Notes: generated by a model from the sequence alone, not told the origin. A stretch of 64,000 nt of DNA from Candidatus Schekmanbacteria bacterium RIFCSPLOWO2_02_FULL_38_14 (GCA_001790855.1 MGDH01000010.1:49794-113793); one strand, 5' to 3'. Counted from the first letter of the stretch, positions 1 through 9,611 are shown. Program-made: numbers and translations.

Positions 1-1
1 T

Positions 2-367
2 GACCAGGAAACATGTAACAAGTGCGGGAAATGCATTGAAGTATGCCCTGATGATGCAATCCTGTTCAAGCACGACAAACTGAAAATTAACAGACGTGCC
101 TGTGTAATCTGCGGCGCATGTATTGAAGCCTGCCCTGTAAGCGCTATAAAGAACAAAAGACAGGGAGTTAGAGTTCTTGTCGGTGGAAGGTTTGGAAGAT
201 GGCATACAGATGCCAAAGAGCTTTTCAAGAATGAACCCCTTGGAACTGCTATGAAGGCTTTGGAAGCATCAGTTAACCTTATTAAGACTGAAGCAGGTCC
301 TCACGAGCATCTTTATCATCTTGTCAACAGGATTGGACTTAAGCCTATTCACGACAGAATAATGTAA
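2..367 (+). CDS. C-terminal part of a 4Fe-4S / sulfite-reductase-like protein (partial)
   Basis: The reading frame is open from the window edge to a TAA, giving 121 residues without a start. It begins with two CxxCxxCxxxCP ferredoxin motifs (CNKCGKCIEVCP and CVICGACIEACP), which should bind two [4Fe-4S] clusters. After them comes GVRVLVGGRFGRW, a glycine-rich stretch like the segment following the ferredoxin insert in the siroheme half of dissimilatory and AsrC-type sulfite reductases. The siroheme cysteines themselves are not in this piece, so the catalytic identity rests on the missing upstream part. It is followed by a hairpin pair that probably ends the transcript. Confidence 0.7.
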   Translation, partial: DQETCNKCGKCIEVCPDDAILFKHDKLKINRRACVICGACIEACPVSAIKNKRQGVRVLVGGRFGRWHTDAKELFKNEPLGTAMKALEASVNLIKTEAGPHEHLYHLVNRIGLKPIHDRIM

Positions 368-376
368 CAGAAAAAA

Positions 377-404
377 AATACGGAATGTTAAAGCATTCCG
401 TATT
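377..404 (-). terminator. Hairpin terminator for the minus-strand gene at 464-910
   Basis: An 11-bp perfect stem (AATACGGAATG and its complement) with a 6-nt loop has an A-run on its left side, which reads as a U-run for leftward transcription. Confidence 0.6.
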
Positions 405-419
405 CTCTGCTCTTTATTG

Positions 420-450
420 AATTACCCCGTAACTTTGCTGCGGGGTAATT
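420..450 (+). terminator. Hairpin terminator for the rightward gene ending at 367
   Basis: A 10-bp perfect stem (AATTACCCCG with CGGGGTAATT) and 11-nt loop is followed by TATTTTT. The two convergent terminators are crossed: each lies nearer the other gene. Confidence 0.65.
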
Positions 451-463
451 TATTTTTAACTTT

Positions 464-910
464 TTAAGACGGGCTTACAATCTTATCGCAAATAAGTTTT
501 TTCTCGCCAATGTTATAGAAAAGAACCACGATTTTGTTCTCACCTCTCTGGTCAACAACCCTGCCGAGACCAAATATTTTATGTTCTATAACATCATCAA
601 GTTGGTAAATTCCCTGCTGGCTGTAGGGCTTTGGATTCTGTTTTGAAAGTTCTTCGTAATAGGCTTCTTCCATATACTGAGGAGCTTTCTTGTCGTCAAT
701 AGACCTTCTCCTTCTCCCCTTCTCGCTTGGGCTCTTTTCCTTTAAAAGCCTTCTGAGAAGACGGGCAGAATTTTTTCCGCATGGGTTACAGTGAATTTTA
801 ACTTTATCTGAGGATTTGGATCTTATTAAATGCTGAGTTTCAGCATCACATCTCTTGCAGTAAATTGTTATAGATCCATTCTCGACTAATTCTTCCTTTG
901 TTACGGTCAT
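464..910 (-). CDS. Zinc-ribbon protein with a UvrD-type C-terminal Tudor-like domain
   Basis: 148 residues. The N-terminus carries CxxC (CKRC, about residues 18-21) and a second CxxC (CNPC, about 41-44), a treble-clef or zinc-ribbon arrangement. The middle is basic (RRRRS). The last 45 residues (IEHKIFGLGRV, then VVLFYNIGEKKL) resemble the small Tudor-like domain at the C-terminus of UvrD/PcrA helicases, which contacts RNA polymerase; that link is inference. The start is supported by GAGGAG 8 nt upstream. It stands alone between convergent terminators and a palindromic spacer. Confidence 0.6.
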   Translation of the reverse strand: MTVTKEELVENGSITIYCKRCDAETQHLIRSKSSDKVKIHCNPCGKNSARLLRRLLKEKSPSEKGRRRRSIDDKKAPQYMEEAYYEELSKQNPKPYSQQGIYQLDDVIEHKIFGLGRVVDQRGENKIVVLFYNIGEKKLICDKIVSPS

Positions 911-932
911 ATATAAGCTCCTCTTTATAGCT

Positions 933-989
933 ATAAGTTATAAGTGGTAAGCTTTATATTTTACTAACGACTAATGACTTATAACTTAT
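933..989. repeat. Inverted repeat in the spacer
   Basis: A perfect 13-bp inverted repeat (ATAAGTTATAAGT) has arms 31 nt apart. A related ATAACTTAT string recurs near 18165. Confidence 0.5.
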
Positions 990-1047
990 GACTTATGACT
1001 TTTTGGTGTTGCTAACATACTGAAAGAAATAAGTCAATTTGATTTTC

Positions 1048-1521
1048 TTAAGGCGATTTGGTTTTTCTGTTTTTTAAAATTTCTTCAATGCTTAAAAAAC
1101 TGCTCTGAGAAAAAAATATCTGTATCCCCATTATAATCATGAGGATATCTTCAAAAAACTTTTTCCATCCTGCCTTGCCTGCCATAATGCCATTCTTAAA
1201 GCAACCACAGTCAATATCAAGCCCCCTAACTATTGCTGAAAATATAGCAATCGCAAAAATTACAAGCATAAAGGAAATCAGTAAGGCAGATGCGCGTGTA
1301 AAGGCACCAAGAATTAAAAAAATCCCGCAGAAAAGTTCAAGCCATGGCATTATGATTGCCATGATATTTACAAAATAAAAGGGTAGTATCCTGTAGTTTC
1401 TTATTGAAGAAGCAAAATCAGCAGGAGAAACAATTTTATCAAAGCTTGCAATGAGAAATATCACTCCCAAGGCTAAGCGAAAGATTAAGGTTAGGTATTT
1501 ATTGCTGATTAGTTTTAACAT
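1048..1521 (-). CDS. DoxX/MauE-family membrane protein
   Basis: 157 residues with four predicted transmembrane segments (about 10-30, 50-70, 77-97 and 120-140). The motif DIDCGCFKNG sits between the third and fourth helices. The CGCF signature is typical of the MauE branch of the DoxX-like superfamily, linked to thiol/disulfide or quinone chemistry at the membrane. It is the last gene of a minus-strand run with a rhodanese and a nitroreductase. DoxX-like and rhodanese genes are often neighbours, so a role in periplasmic sulfur or thiol redox is a reasonable inference. Its substrate is unknown. Confidence 0.75.
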   Translation of the reverse strand: MLKLISNKYLTLIFRLALGVIFLIASFDKIVSPADFASSIRNYRILPFYFVNIMAIIMPWLELFCGIFLILGAFTRASALLISFMLVIFAIAIFSAIVRGLDIDCGCFKNGIMAGKAGWKKFFEDILMIIMGIQIFFSQSSFLSIEEILKNRKTKSP

Positions 1522-1639
1522 ATTTTATATCAATTCTTCCGGAATCCGTATTCTGTTGTTTGTAGCCTGCACATCTTGCCCCTTAACACTACGAGTTCCA
1601 AGCTCATAACTCCGAACTAAGCAAGTCATTGACTTGCAC

Positions 1640-2149
1640 CTACTTATCAACCGGATACCCGGCGTTATTCCATTCCTTCCACCCGCCAAAAAAAATCATG
1701 ACCTTTTTATAACCAAGCTGTGCCAAGTCTATTGCAAGCCCTTCACTCGCATTACACTCAGCTCCATCACAATATGATACAAGCACAACCTTTTTTGGAA
1801 TAGGAGATATGATTTCAAATTTTTTCTTTATTGGAAACGTGTAGGGAAGGTTCATTGCAGTCTTTATGTGACCTTTCCTGTATTCTTCCTCAGCACGGGC
1901 ATCAAGAAATACAGCCTCTCCCTTATTATAAAGCTCATATGCCTCCTTTAATGTTATTTTTCTCAGATTCTCATTTTTATCATCCTGAGAAGAAATTGAC
2001 TTGCTTTCTTTTATTATCGAAGGAGCAATTAGAGGGATTCCATTATTTGATAGGCGATTATAAGAAATTCCTGCAATTGCGCTTAAAAGAATAATTACAA
2101 AAGACTCAGATATTATTTTGCGGATGTTAATCTCAAAATCCATTTTCAT
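1640..2149 (-). CDS. Membrane-anchored rhodanese-like sulfurtransferase
   Basis: 169 residues. An N-terminal hydrophobic helix (about 14-31) should anchor it, with the rhodanese domain outside (about 64-168). The active-site loop reads YCDGAECNAS with the predicted persulfide cysteine at C127 and another at C132; the C-terminal GGWKEW motif is standard for the fold. Its start overlaps the nitroreductase stop by 4 bp (ATGA), so the two are translationally coupled. The MauE-like gene follows 118 bp downstream. It probably moves sulfane sulfur or acts as a thiol sensor; the acceptor is not evident. Confidence 0.85.
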   Translation of the reverse strand: MKMDFEINIRKIISESFVIILLSAIAGISYNRLSNNGIPLIAPSIIKESKSISSQDDKNENLRKITLKEAYELYNKGEAVFLDARAEEEYRKGHIKTAMNLPYTFPIKKKFEIISPIPKKVVLVSYCDGAECNASEGLAIDLAQLGYKKVMIFFGGWKEWNNAGYPVDK

Positions 2150-2763
2150 TTAAAGGTAATGATTTCTTCAATTTTTTTGCGATCAGGCATTGGAGGCTGT
2201 TTTTCAGGCACTCCAAGCGGAACAAGGGCAACAAGCTCATCAGGTGCAGAAACACCAAGAATTTTTTCAAGCTCTGTCCGTGCAATCATTGGCCCGGTCA
2301 TCCAGCATGTACCATATCCGAGTGCCTTAGATGCAAGAAGAATATTTTCTATTGCAGCACTCACCCCTTGAAGTCCTCCTGTGCTTTTATATCCCCTTTC
2401 AAGGCTATGAGCCTTTAATATCCTTGTAGCAGGAGATTCATAGGGTTTCATTATACAGGCAATGGTTACAGGCGCATTTTCAAAAACAGTATAAAACCTG
2501 CTGTAGTTTAAAAGCCCCCTTCTATCCTCTTCACTGTTTATCTGTTCTGCAAGCCCTTGCATCTTATTTTTTACCGCTTCTGACATGCTGTTTATAACCG
2601 CAGAAGATTTTATAACTATGAAATGCCAGTTCTGCTTGTTATTCCCCGAAGGGGCGTAAGAAGCTGCTTCTATTATTTTAAGTATATCAGAATCAGGAAG
2701 AGGTTCTTTTTTAAACTTTCTTACTGACCTTCTTGTCTTTATAATTTCCAAAAAATCTACCAC
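2146..2763 (-). CDS. Nitroreductase-family flavoprotein
   Basis: 205 residues. The N-terminus has the FMN-phosphate motif TRRSVRKF, followed by APSGNNKQNW and the late GYGTCWMTGP segment, all standard for the FMN-dependent nitroreductase fold. It would act as a homodimer reducing nitro compounds, quinones or a more specific substrate; the late motifs resemble the anaerobe-type, F420/NADH-independent annotations but do not settle the donor. First gene of the operon with rhodanese and MauE-like proteins. No promoter could be assigned in the 175-bp gap to the divergent nuclease gene. Confidence 0.85.
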   Translation of the reverse strand: MVDFLEIIKTRRSVRKFKKEPLPDSDILKIIEAASYAPSGNNKQNWHFIVIKSSAVINSMSEAVKNKMQGLAEQINSEEDRRGLLNYSRFYTVFENAPVTIACIMKPYESPATRILKAHSLERGYKSTGGLQGVSAAIENILLASKALGYGTCWMTGPMIARTELEKILGVSAPDELVALVPLGVPEKQPPMPDRKKIEEIITFK

Positions 2764-2938
2764 AAAATCGCCCTCAGTCTTTGGCTATCATCTGTCAATT
2801 AATGATTATACCCTTGAAATAAATAATTCAAGCCATAAAACAGCATTTTTTAATATTCTGTAAATTTTAAAAACCAAGACAATAAAACTTATCAAGTAAA
2901 ACAAGCTAATAAGCGAAATAAGTTTGCCTGAGGTGAAT

Positions 2939-3541
2939 ATGAAAAAAAAGGCTTTATTGACGATTCTGTTTTTACTCTTTTATCCTTTTATTTCTCAGGC
3001 TTTTTCTCCGGCTTCTTCACAGGAAAGCTATGTAGTTGAAAAAGTGATAGATGGAGATACCATTGTTTTAAACAACGGAGAACATATCCGTCTGATTGGT
3101 GTTGATACCCCTGAGCTTCACCACCCCAGAAAACCTGTCCAGTATTTTGCAAAAGAGGCAAGGGAATTCATTGTAAAAGAATGCCTTGGCAAAAAAGTGA
3201 GGATCGGATTTGACTGGCAGAGAAAAGATAAATACGACAGGACTCTCTGCTATGTTTATCTTCCTGATGGAACTTGTTTAAATAAAGAAATAATCAGGAA
3301 TGGTTATGGTCACGCCTACACAAGATTTCCCTTCAGGGAGTTAAACTCCTACAGGACCATTGAAAGCGACGCAAGAAAAAATGGGAAAGGGTTATGGAGT
3401 TCTAAAGGAGATAGAACTGATTCAGAAATCAAAATCGCAAAACCAAAATCAATTCACAGGTCTTTCTCAAAGGAATATGTAAAGGGTTATTACAAAAAAT
3501 ATGGAACCTATGTCAGAGGATATTACAGAAAAACAAGATGA
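2939..3541 (+). CDS. Secreted thermonuclease (SNase) family protein
   Basis: 200 residues from the ATG at 2939, chosen over a TTG 15 bp upstream because GAGG lies 5 nt before it and the protein then opens with a clean signal peptide (MKKKALL... cleaved after about residue 22). The OB-fold has the SNase catalytic set: IRLIGVDTPE supplies the first Arg, Asp and Glu, and YDRTLCYVY supplies the second Arg. The tail is basic and Tyr-rich with repeated KGYYKKYG/RGYYRK units. It likely degrades nucleic acid in the periplasm or outside the cell. Confidence 0.88.
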   Translation: MKKKALLTILFLLFYPFISQAFSPASSQESYVVEKVIDGDTIVLNNGEHIRLIGVDTPELHHPRKPVQYFAKEAREFIVKECLGKKVRIGFDWQRKDKYDRTLCYVYLPDGTCLNKEIIRNGYGHAYTRFPFRELNSYRTIESDARKNGKGLWSSKGDRTDSEIKIAKPKSIHRSFSKEYVKGYYKKYGTYVRGYYRKTR

Positions 3542-3669
3542 TTTGCTAATCACCAATAACCCTTCAATTTTTTATTTTCAATTTGACAAATTATCAATTT
3601 TTTTCATATCTTATTTCCAACATTAATTAACTTCCGATTCCCTGATTTTAACAAAGAAAGAATTTTAAA

Positions 3670-4275
3670 ATGAGCTTTAAAGAAAAAATCTCACTGATTT
3701 TAGCAATTACTCTATCTTTAATAACATTTTCTGTTTCATCTGAAGTTACTGATAAAGAGATATCTTCTCTTCTAAAATCTGCACAGGAATTCAAAGAAAA
3801 AAAACAGTTTGATAAAGAAGTTGAATCTTATAAAAAAGCATCTGAGCTTGACCCGAAAAATGCAGGAATCTACGTCCTTCTTGGAAATGCATATTACTAT
3901 GAGATGTCAAAACTTCAGGAGGCAATGCAGGCTTTTAGCAAGGCAACATTCCTTGACCCAAAAAATATTGAAGCCCATATTGGAATAGGAAGGTATTTTG
4001 AGATTATCAATCAGTTCAAGGCAGCTTACGATGAATACAAGAAAGCCTCTGAAATAAACCCGCAGTCTCCACTTCCACATAAAAGAATGGGGTTTGTTTT
4101 AATTGATATGCAGAAATATGATGAAGCAATTAACGAGCTTAAAAAATCCCTTGAACTTGACCCAAAAGATTCTGATATCCATCTAATACTGTCCACAATC
4201 TATGCAAGTCAGGGTAATAACAATGAAGCTGAGAAAGAAATGGAAGCGTATAAGGGTTTGAAAGGAATAAAATAA
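3670..4275 (+). CDS. Exported TPR-repeat protein
   Basis: 201 residues with a signal peptide-like start (about 1-24). At least four tetratricopeptide repeats follow from about residue 45, recognisable by the LDPKNA, LDPKNI, INPQSP and LDPKDS helix-turn caps. TPR arrays bind other proteins; there is no catalytic domain. It stands between the SNase and DUF362 genes on the same strand with gaps of 128 and 41 bp. Confidence 0.8.
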   Translation: MSFKEKISLILAITLSLITFSVSSEVTDKEISSLLKSAQEFKEKKQFDKEVESYKKASELDPKNAGIYVLLGNAYYYEMSKLQEAMQAFSKATFLDPKNIEAHIGIGRYFEIINQFKAAYDEYKKASEINPQSPLPHKRMGFVLIDMQKYDEAINELKKSLELDPKDSDIHLILSTIYASQGNNNEAEKEMEAYKGLKGIK

Positions 4276-4316
4276 CAAATTCGTATTTTAATCATAAATA
4301 TAAGAAAGGATTTCTA

Positions 4317-5348
4317 ATGTCTGATTCAAAATCTTTTTCCCGTCGCATTTTTTTAAAAACCCTTTCAGCAAGTGCATTGACCTTATCATCTGTTGATGCC
4401 CTTGCAAAACTTGCTCACTCTGAAACCACTGTAATCCCTTTTGTCAGAGAAGCATGGAAAAATCAGTTTGTTAAAGATGGAAAAAACCTCCTTGTTATCG
4501 TTGAAGGAGAAGACAAGGCAAAAATGCTTGAAGCAGGAATAGAAGCACTTGGAGGAATAGAGAAGTTCGTAAAAGGAAAAGATATAGTGATAAAGCCGAA
4601 CTTTGTCTCACCACAGCCTTACCCTGTAACAACTGACCCTGATTTTGCAATTGCAATTGCAAACTACTTCAAAAAAATAGGTGCAAAGAAAACAACAATC
4701 TGCGACTCTCCGGGCTCAGACCTCTATGGAGGGAAGGATAGAAAATTTGCTTTTCACAAGATGTTTGAAAAAGGTAAAAAAGCAGAAGTTGAAGTCATAG
4801 CAACAGACTGCATGAAAACAGAAGCGTTTGCTGATCAGAAAAGAAACGCATGGGAAGCAAATCCTGTAATTCCAGTCAACAAAATTTTACTGAATGTTCC
4901 TATAATTATAAATACGGCTGTCCTCAAAAAACACAGCGCAGCCTGCATGTCCTGCTCTTTAAAGAACAACTTTGGAGCAGTCCACCAGATGCTAAGAACA
5001 AATGCTCATATAAAATCCTCTCAGGGTGATGAGGGAAAAGCCTTTTATATGAAAACTATATCAGAATTTGCTGATGCTGTCAGACCTGATTTAAATATTG
5101 TTGACGCAAACTCAATCATGCTGAGAGAACACCTCATCTCCCTTGGCGGAGAAGTAAAAGCAGGGATAAGCAAACTGATTTTGGGAGGAGATATGGTTGT
5201 TATAGACGCCTACTGTGCAAAGATTCTTGAAAAATATGATCCCACCTTTTCAACAGAGATGGTCTCAGCAACGCAGGAACACGCTGAAAAGCTTGGACTT
5301 GGTGTGAGAGACTTGAGCAAGGTTAAGATAATTGAGATTACGGTTTAG
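4317..5348 (+). CDS. Tat-exported DUF362 protein
   Basis: 343 residues. The N-terminus SRRIFLKTLSASALT is a twin-arginine signal. The body matches DUF362: KPNFV, TTDPDF, CDSPGS and a conserved cysteine segment (HSAACMSCSLKNNFG), which in this family may bind a cofactor or FeS cluster but lacks a full ferredoxin motif. The Tat signal suggests folding with a cofactor before export. Known members are poorly characterised, so I assign only family and location. Confidence 0.82.
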   Translation: MSDSKSFSRRIFLKTLSASALTLSSVDALAKLAHSETTVIPFVREAWKNQFVKDGKNLLVIVEGEDKAKMLEAGIEALGGIEKFVKGKDIVIKPNFVSPQPYPVTTDPDFAIAIANYFKKIGAKKTTICDSPGSDLYGGKDRKFAFHKMFEKGKKAEVEVIATDCMKTEAFADQKRNAWEANPVIPVNKILLNVPIIINTAVLKKHSAACMSCSLKNNFGAVHQMLRTNAHIKSSQGDEGKAFYMKTISEFADAVRPDLNIVDANSIMLREHLISLGGEVKAGISKLILGGDMVVIDAYCAKILEKYDPTFSTEMVSATQEHAEKLGLGVRDLSKVKIIEITV

Positions 5349-5458
5349 GTGTTCTTTTCAAATCTGTAAAGAATACAGGTAATATTGGTGCAAACATGAC
5401 TTCTAATGCAAAAAAAGTTTATTATTTCAGAAATTAGCAAAAAAGAAAAAGCAGGTTG

Positions 5459-6715
5459 CTAAAACAGACTCATCTGTTCCTTTCCTTTTTTTTTCTCTTC
5501 TTCTCCATATTCAAAGATTTTTACTTTTCCGTATTCACCATCATAACCTGGCCTGATACTAACCCTTCCCTCTCTCATTCTCATTATTCCCTCAACTATT
5601 TTAGGAGAAGCTATCTTCTTTAAATCATCCTGCTCAAGTTCTAAAAAAACATTAAATTCTGAACCTCCCAAACCAACAATCTTTTTGTATTCATTAACAA
5701 CTGCTGCTGAATTAACGCCAAATCCTAAACACTCAGCGATAATTTCTTGTAAAGGAATTAAACTTTTGTAGGGGATTGTTCTTTCAGGAGTAAAGCCTTC
5801 TTTCCTGTCAGCCAAAACCTCTACCCTATGCATTACACCAACTGTAATTTTTCCATTACAATTCGGACAAATGTAATTATGTTTTTTTGTTTCAGATGGA
5901 GAAAGAAGAACCTTACAGTTCCTGTGTCCATCATAGTAGTATTTTCCCTCTTCTGGGAAAAACTCAATTGTGTAGAGAAATTTTTTCTCATCCTTTTTTT
6001 TTAAAACCTTCATTATCTCCCTGTAGCTAAACTCGCAGTCAAAAACATTTGCCTCTCTTCCAAGCTTTGAAGGTGAATGGGCATCTGAGTTTGAAATTAA
6101 GGAAATCTTATCAAGGCCTGAGATGCGCCAGTTCATTGCAGGGTCAGATGAGAGCCCTGTTTCAATAGCATAAATATGCTTTGACTCTTCTCCAAAACAC
6201 TCTTCTATTGAATCAAACCCCGAGTTAGCGCCAAATACTGAAAACCACGGAGTCCATGCATGGGCAGGAATTATCATGCACTCATCTGAAATATCCATTA
6301 TCATCTTTACAAGTTCCTTTGCAGGAAACCCGAATATTGGTCTTCCATCTGATGAAAGCTTTCCGAGTTTTTCAAGCTTGGAATTAATTTTTGCTACCAC
6401 TTCAAATGATGGAGCAAAGATAAGGTTATGGATTCTTCTCCCCCTTGCTTTTCCCTGAGAAAAAATATTGCTTACCTCTGCTGTAAGTATAAATCTAGCT
6501 TTCCCATTTTTTCCTTTTAACCTGAAAAATCCATTACCTTCAGGTTCGAGCTTGCTTTTTAAATAATAGAAATATGTAGGGTGGGTAAAATCTCCTGTTC
6601 CAAGAAGGTTTATTCCTTTTATATCAGCCCACTTACAGAGATTTTCAACATCCATCTCCTTGCTTGTAGCACGGCTGTATTTGGAGTGAATATGAAAGTC
6701 AGCTATTATCTGCAT
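5459..6715 (-). CDS. Endonuclease Q family PHP-domain nuclease
   Basis: 418 residues. The N-terminal PHP metal site is visible as ADFHIHSKYS (H8, H10) with later HAWTPW and SNSDAHSPS. A zinc-binding segment follows (NCKVLL ... CPNCNGK at about 265-290) and then RVEVLADRKEG, all characteristic of EndoQ, which nicks DNA 5' of deaminated bases such as uracil and hypoxanthine in archaea and some bacteria. The last residues, EQMSLF, fit the bacterial sliding-clamp-binding pentapeptide. It starts 8 bp after the UDP-sugar decarboxylase stop, so the two are probably cotranscribed. Confidence 0.82.
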   Translation of the reverse strand: MQIIADFHIHSKYSRATSKEMDVENLCKWADIKGINLLGTGDFTHPTYFYYLKSKLEPEGNGFFRLKGKNGKARFILTAEVSNIFSQGKARGRRIHNLIFAPSFEVVAKINSKLEKLGKLSSDGRPIFGFPAKELVKMIMDISDECMIIPAHAWTPWFSVFGANSGFDSIEECFGEESKHIYAIETGLSSDPAMNWRISGLDKISLISNSDAHSPSKLGREANVFDCEFSYREIMKVLKKKDEKKFLYTIEFFPEEGKYYYDGHRNCKVLLSPSETKKHNYICPNCNGKITVGVMHRVEVLADRKEGFTPERTIPYKSLIPLQEIIAECLGFGVNSAAVVNEYKKIVGLGGSEFNVFLELEQDDLKKIASPKIVEGIMRMREGRVSIRPGYDGEYGKVKIFEYGEEEKKKGKEQMSLF

Positions 6716-6723
6716 AAAAAAAA

Positions 6724-7671
6724 TTATCTTTTATCAATCTCTAATTTCTTTTTGAAATATTCAAGGGTCATTCTTAACCCCTCTCTTCTTGGTACTTCTG
6801 GGTGCCAGCTCAATATCTTTTTAGCTTTTGTTATATCAGGCTGTCTGATTTTAGGGTCATCAACAGGAAGATTTTTAAAAACTATCCTGCTCTTGCTTTC
6901 TGTAAGCTCAACTATTTCTTTTGCAAATTCAAGTATTGTTACTTCCTCCTGATTCCCTATGTTAACAGGCTCAACATAATCAGAGTTGAGAAGTCTATAA
7001 ATCCCTCTTATAAGATCTGAAACATAGCAGAAACTCCTTGTCTGGCTCCCGTCCCCAAAAACGGTTATATTCTCACCAGTCAGAGCCTGGCTCATAAATG
7101 TTGGAAGAGCCCTGCCATCATTTATTCTCATGCGTGGACCATAGGTATTAAAAATCCTCACTATCCTTGTTGAAACCCTGTGATAGCGGTGATATGCCAT
7201 TGTCATAGCCTCTGCAAATCTTTTTGCCTCATCATACACTCCTCTGGGTCCAACAGGATTGACATTCCCCCAGTATTCTTCTCTCTGAGGATGTTCTAAA
7301 GGGTCTCCATAAACCTCTGAAGTTGATGCAATGAGGAAGCGGGCTTTCTTCTCCTTTGCAAGGCCCAGCACCTTATGAGTCCCAAGGGAACCAACCTTTA
7401 AGGTCTGAATAGGGAATTCCATATAGTCTATAGGGCTTGCAGGGGATGCAAAATGGAGAATATTATCCAGATGCCCGGCTATATGGACATATCCAGTTAC
7501 GTCATATTTGATAAATTTGAAGTTTGGATTCTCAAAAAGATGGATTATGTTCTCAAGATTTCCGGTTATCAGGTTATCCATACAGATAACCTGATGCCCT
7601 TCAGCAAGCAGAAGGTCACAGAGATGGGAACCTAAAAAACCTGCGCCTCCGGTGATTAAAGTTCTTTCCAC
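6724..7671 (-). CDS. UDP-glucuronate decarboxylase-like NAD-dependent epimerase (SDR)
   Basis: 315 residues. The Rossmann motif TGGAGFLG is at residues 7-14, followed by SPASP, the catalytic STSEVYG and GVYDEAKR (YxxxK). The combination SPASPIDY and [13 protein letters not shown] is typical of UDP-xylose synthase, which converts UDP-glucuronate to UDP-xylose for surface polysaccharides. Related dehydratases share parts of this pattern, so substrate assignment is moderately firm. It lies between PBP2 (50 bp upstream) and endonuclease Q (8 bp downstream) in a same-strand block. Confidence 0.85.
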   Translation of the reverse strand: MERTLITGGAGFLGSHLCDLLLAEGHQVICMDNLITGNLENIIHLFENPNFKFIKYDVTGYVHIAGHLDNILHFASPASPIDYMEFPIQTLKVGSLGTHKVLGLAKEKKARFLIASTSEVYGDPLEHPQREEYWGNVNPVGPRGVYDEAKRFAEAMTMAYHRYHRVSTRIVRIFNTYGPRMRINDGRALPTFMSQALTGENITVFGDGSQTRSFCYVSDLIRGIYRLLNSDYVEPVNIGNQEEVTILEFAKEIVELTESKSRIVFKNLPVDDPKIRQPDITKAKKILSWHPEVPRREGLRMTLEYFKKKLEIDKR

Positions 7672-7721
7672 TTGAATCTCCTTTCAGGTAAAAAAATAAA
7701 ACAGAAAAACAATCTGATTAC

Positions 7722-9611
7722 TCAGAATGAACTACTCCGATGCAAAGCGCCGAGGAACTCTGTTGAATAGTCTGTAATCAGTTTTTCTCTTTCCTGCCCT
7801 GTCGCATTAAAATAAAAATTAATAAGCTCCTTTGCGATTGGAGCACATACTTCTCCGCCAAAACCCCCATTTTCAACAAGTATCGAAAGAACTATCTGCG
7901 GGTCTTCAGCTGGAGCAAAAGCTACAAACCATGCATGGTCCTTTAAATCTGCAGAAAATTCACCTTTGGCTTTTAAATATTTTGAAGTTTGAAGGCTTAT
8001 AACCTGGGCAGTTCCTGTTTTTCCGGCAATAGTTATGCCATTAACTTTTGCCCTCCATCCTGTTCCGCTGTTAACAACATTTATCAATCCCTCTTTTACA
8101 ATATCAAAAACCTCTTTTTTAACAGGAATCTCTTTCCTAAATGATTTAAGGTTATTTTTCTGCCTTGTAGGAGAATATATAACATCCGGATTAACTATAA
8201 CTCCGTCATTAGCCACTGCCATTACCATTTTTGCCAGCTGTATCGGAGTAACAAGCAGATACCCCTGCCCGATAGCCATAAAAAGAGTCTCACTTTTAAT
8301 CCATGGCTTCTTCAAGAACTTTAATTTCCACTCTGAATCAGGAACCAATCCTCTCTCTTCAAAAGGTAGTTCAACCCCTGTTTTCTCCCCTAACCCAAAA
8401 TAGCGCGAATACCGTGCGAGGGTATTCACATCAAGACGTTTACCAAGATTATAGAAAAATACATTACATGAGTTCATTATGCCACGATAAATATCAACAC
8501 TTCCATGTCCTTCCTTTTTCCAGCAGAGAAAATTTTTATTTCCAAAATACATACTTCCATTGCATATAATACTGTAATCCTCATTTATAAGTCCTTCATT
8601 CATTGCAGCAATGGCAGTTACAATTTTAAAAACCGACCCTGATGGATACTGGCTCTGAACCGCTCTGTTTTGCAATGGATGTCCTGTATCGTTGAATAAA
8701 CTTCTCCACTCCTTTGCAGATAACCCTGCAGCAAAAAGATTTGGGTCAAAGGATGGATGACTTGCCATTATCAGAATGTCACCATTTTTAGGGTTCATAG
8801 CTACAATCGAACCCTTCCTGTTTCCAAGAAGTCCTTCAGCATATATCTGAAGCGGCAAATCAACAGTAAGGCATATATCCTTTCCCCTTTCAGATTTTTT
8901 TGATAGTGAAAAAAGTTCCTCTTTTTCTCTTCCAAGACTATCTTTCACAACCTTCCGCCATCCGTATTCGCCTCGTATTGTCCTGTCAAAATATTTTTCG
9001 ACTCCGGATTTCCCTACCAATGCTCCATATTTTAGATAGTTGAACTTGTCTATATTGCTCTGGCTCGCTTCACCTATATAACCAATCAAATGCGAAGCCA
9101 CTGTTTCAAAAGGATAAAATCTTCTATGTTCAATCTTTATCTCAACACCCGTTAGTTCCTCTTTGTGTTCTTCCAAATATGCTAAAGTCCCTCTTTCAAG
9201 ATTTTTCTTTAAAACTATTGGCTGGAAATAAAGTTGTTTTGGAAGAGATTTTACCTTTGCAGAAACTGTTTCAGAAGAAATATCCAGAAGAGTACAGATT
9301 TTCTTAATAAGTTTTTCCTTGTTTAGATTTTTTGGAATATTTTCAAGAACAAGTTCTGCAGTAAAGCTTGGGCGGTTAAAAGCAAGGAGGGTACCATTTC
9401 TGTCAAAAATATTTCCGCGAATACCGGGTTCAGAAATAGTCCTTATTCTGTTGTTGTCTGCTTCCTTCTTAAAACTCTCACCCTCTGTTATCTGGAGGCC
9501 CCACATTCTTATTATTATAACTAAAGCGCAAAAAAGCATGAGGATTTGAAAAAATTCCAGTCTTTTCCCAAACCCTTCTATATCATTGTTTTGAAAGCGC
9601 TTTATTGACAT
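7722..9611 (-). CDS. mrdA: Penicillin-binding protein 2 (elongasome transpeptidase)
   Basis: 629 residues. A single N-terminal membrane helix (about 21-41) is followed by the PBP dimerisation domain (PGIRGNIFDRNG) and a transpeptidase domain. The three active-site motifs are S326-V-F-K329, S381-C-N383 and K531-T-G533. It cross-links peptidoglycan during rod elongation. MreBCD and RodA are not next to it here: the upstream neighbour, 13 bp away, is a coiled-coil zinc protein, and downstream lies the UDP-sugar decarboxylase. Confidence 0.93.
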   Translation of the reverse strand: MSIKRFQNNDIEGFGKRLEFFQILMLFCALVIIIRMWGLQITEGESFKKEADNNRIRTISEPGIRGNIFDRNGTLLAFNRPSFTAELVLENIPKNLNKEKLIKKICTLLDISSETVSAKVKSLPKQLYFQPIVLKKNLERGTLAYLEEHKEELTGVEIKIEHRRFYPFETVASHLIGYIGEASQSNIDKFNYLKYGALVGKSGVEKYFDRTIRGEYGWRKVVKDSLGREKEELFSLSKKSERGKDICLTVDLPLQIYAEGLLGNRKGSIVAMNPKNGDILIMASHPSFDPNLFAAGLSAKEWRSLFNDTGHPLQNRAVQSQYPSGSVFKIVTAIAAMNEGLINEDYSIICNGSMYFGNKNFLCWKKEGHGSVDIYRGIMNSCNVFFYNLGKRLDVNTLARYSRYFGLGEKTGVELPFEERGLVPDSEWKLKFLKKPWIKSETLFMAIGQGYLLVTPIQLAKMVMAVANDGVIVNPDVIYSPTRQKNNLKSFRKEIPVKKEVFDIVKEGLINVVNSGTGWRAKVNGITIAGKTGTAQVISLQTSKYLKAKGEFSADLKDHAWFVAFAPAEDPQIVLSILVENGGFGGEVCAPIAKELINFYFNATGQEREKLITDYSTEFLGALHRSSSF

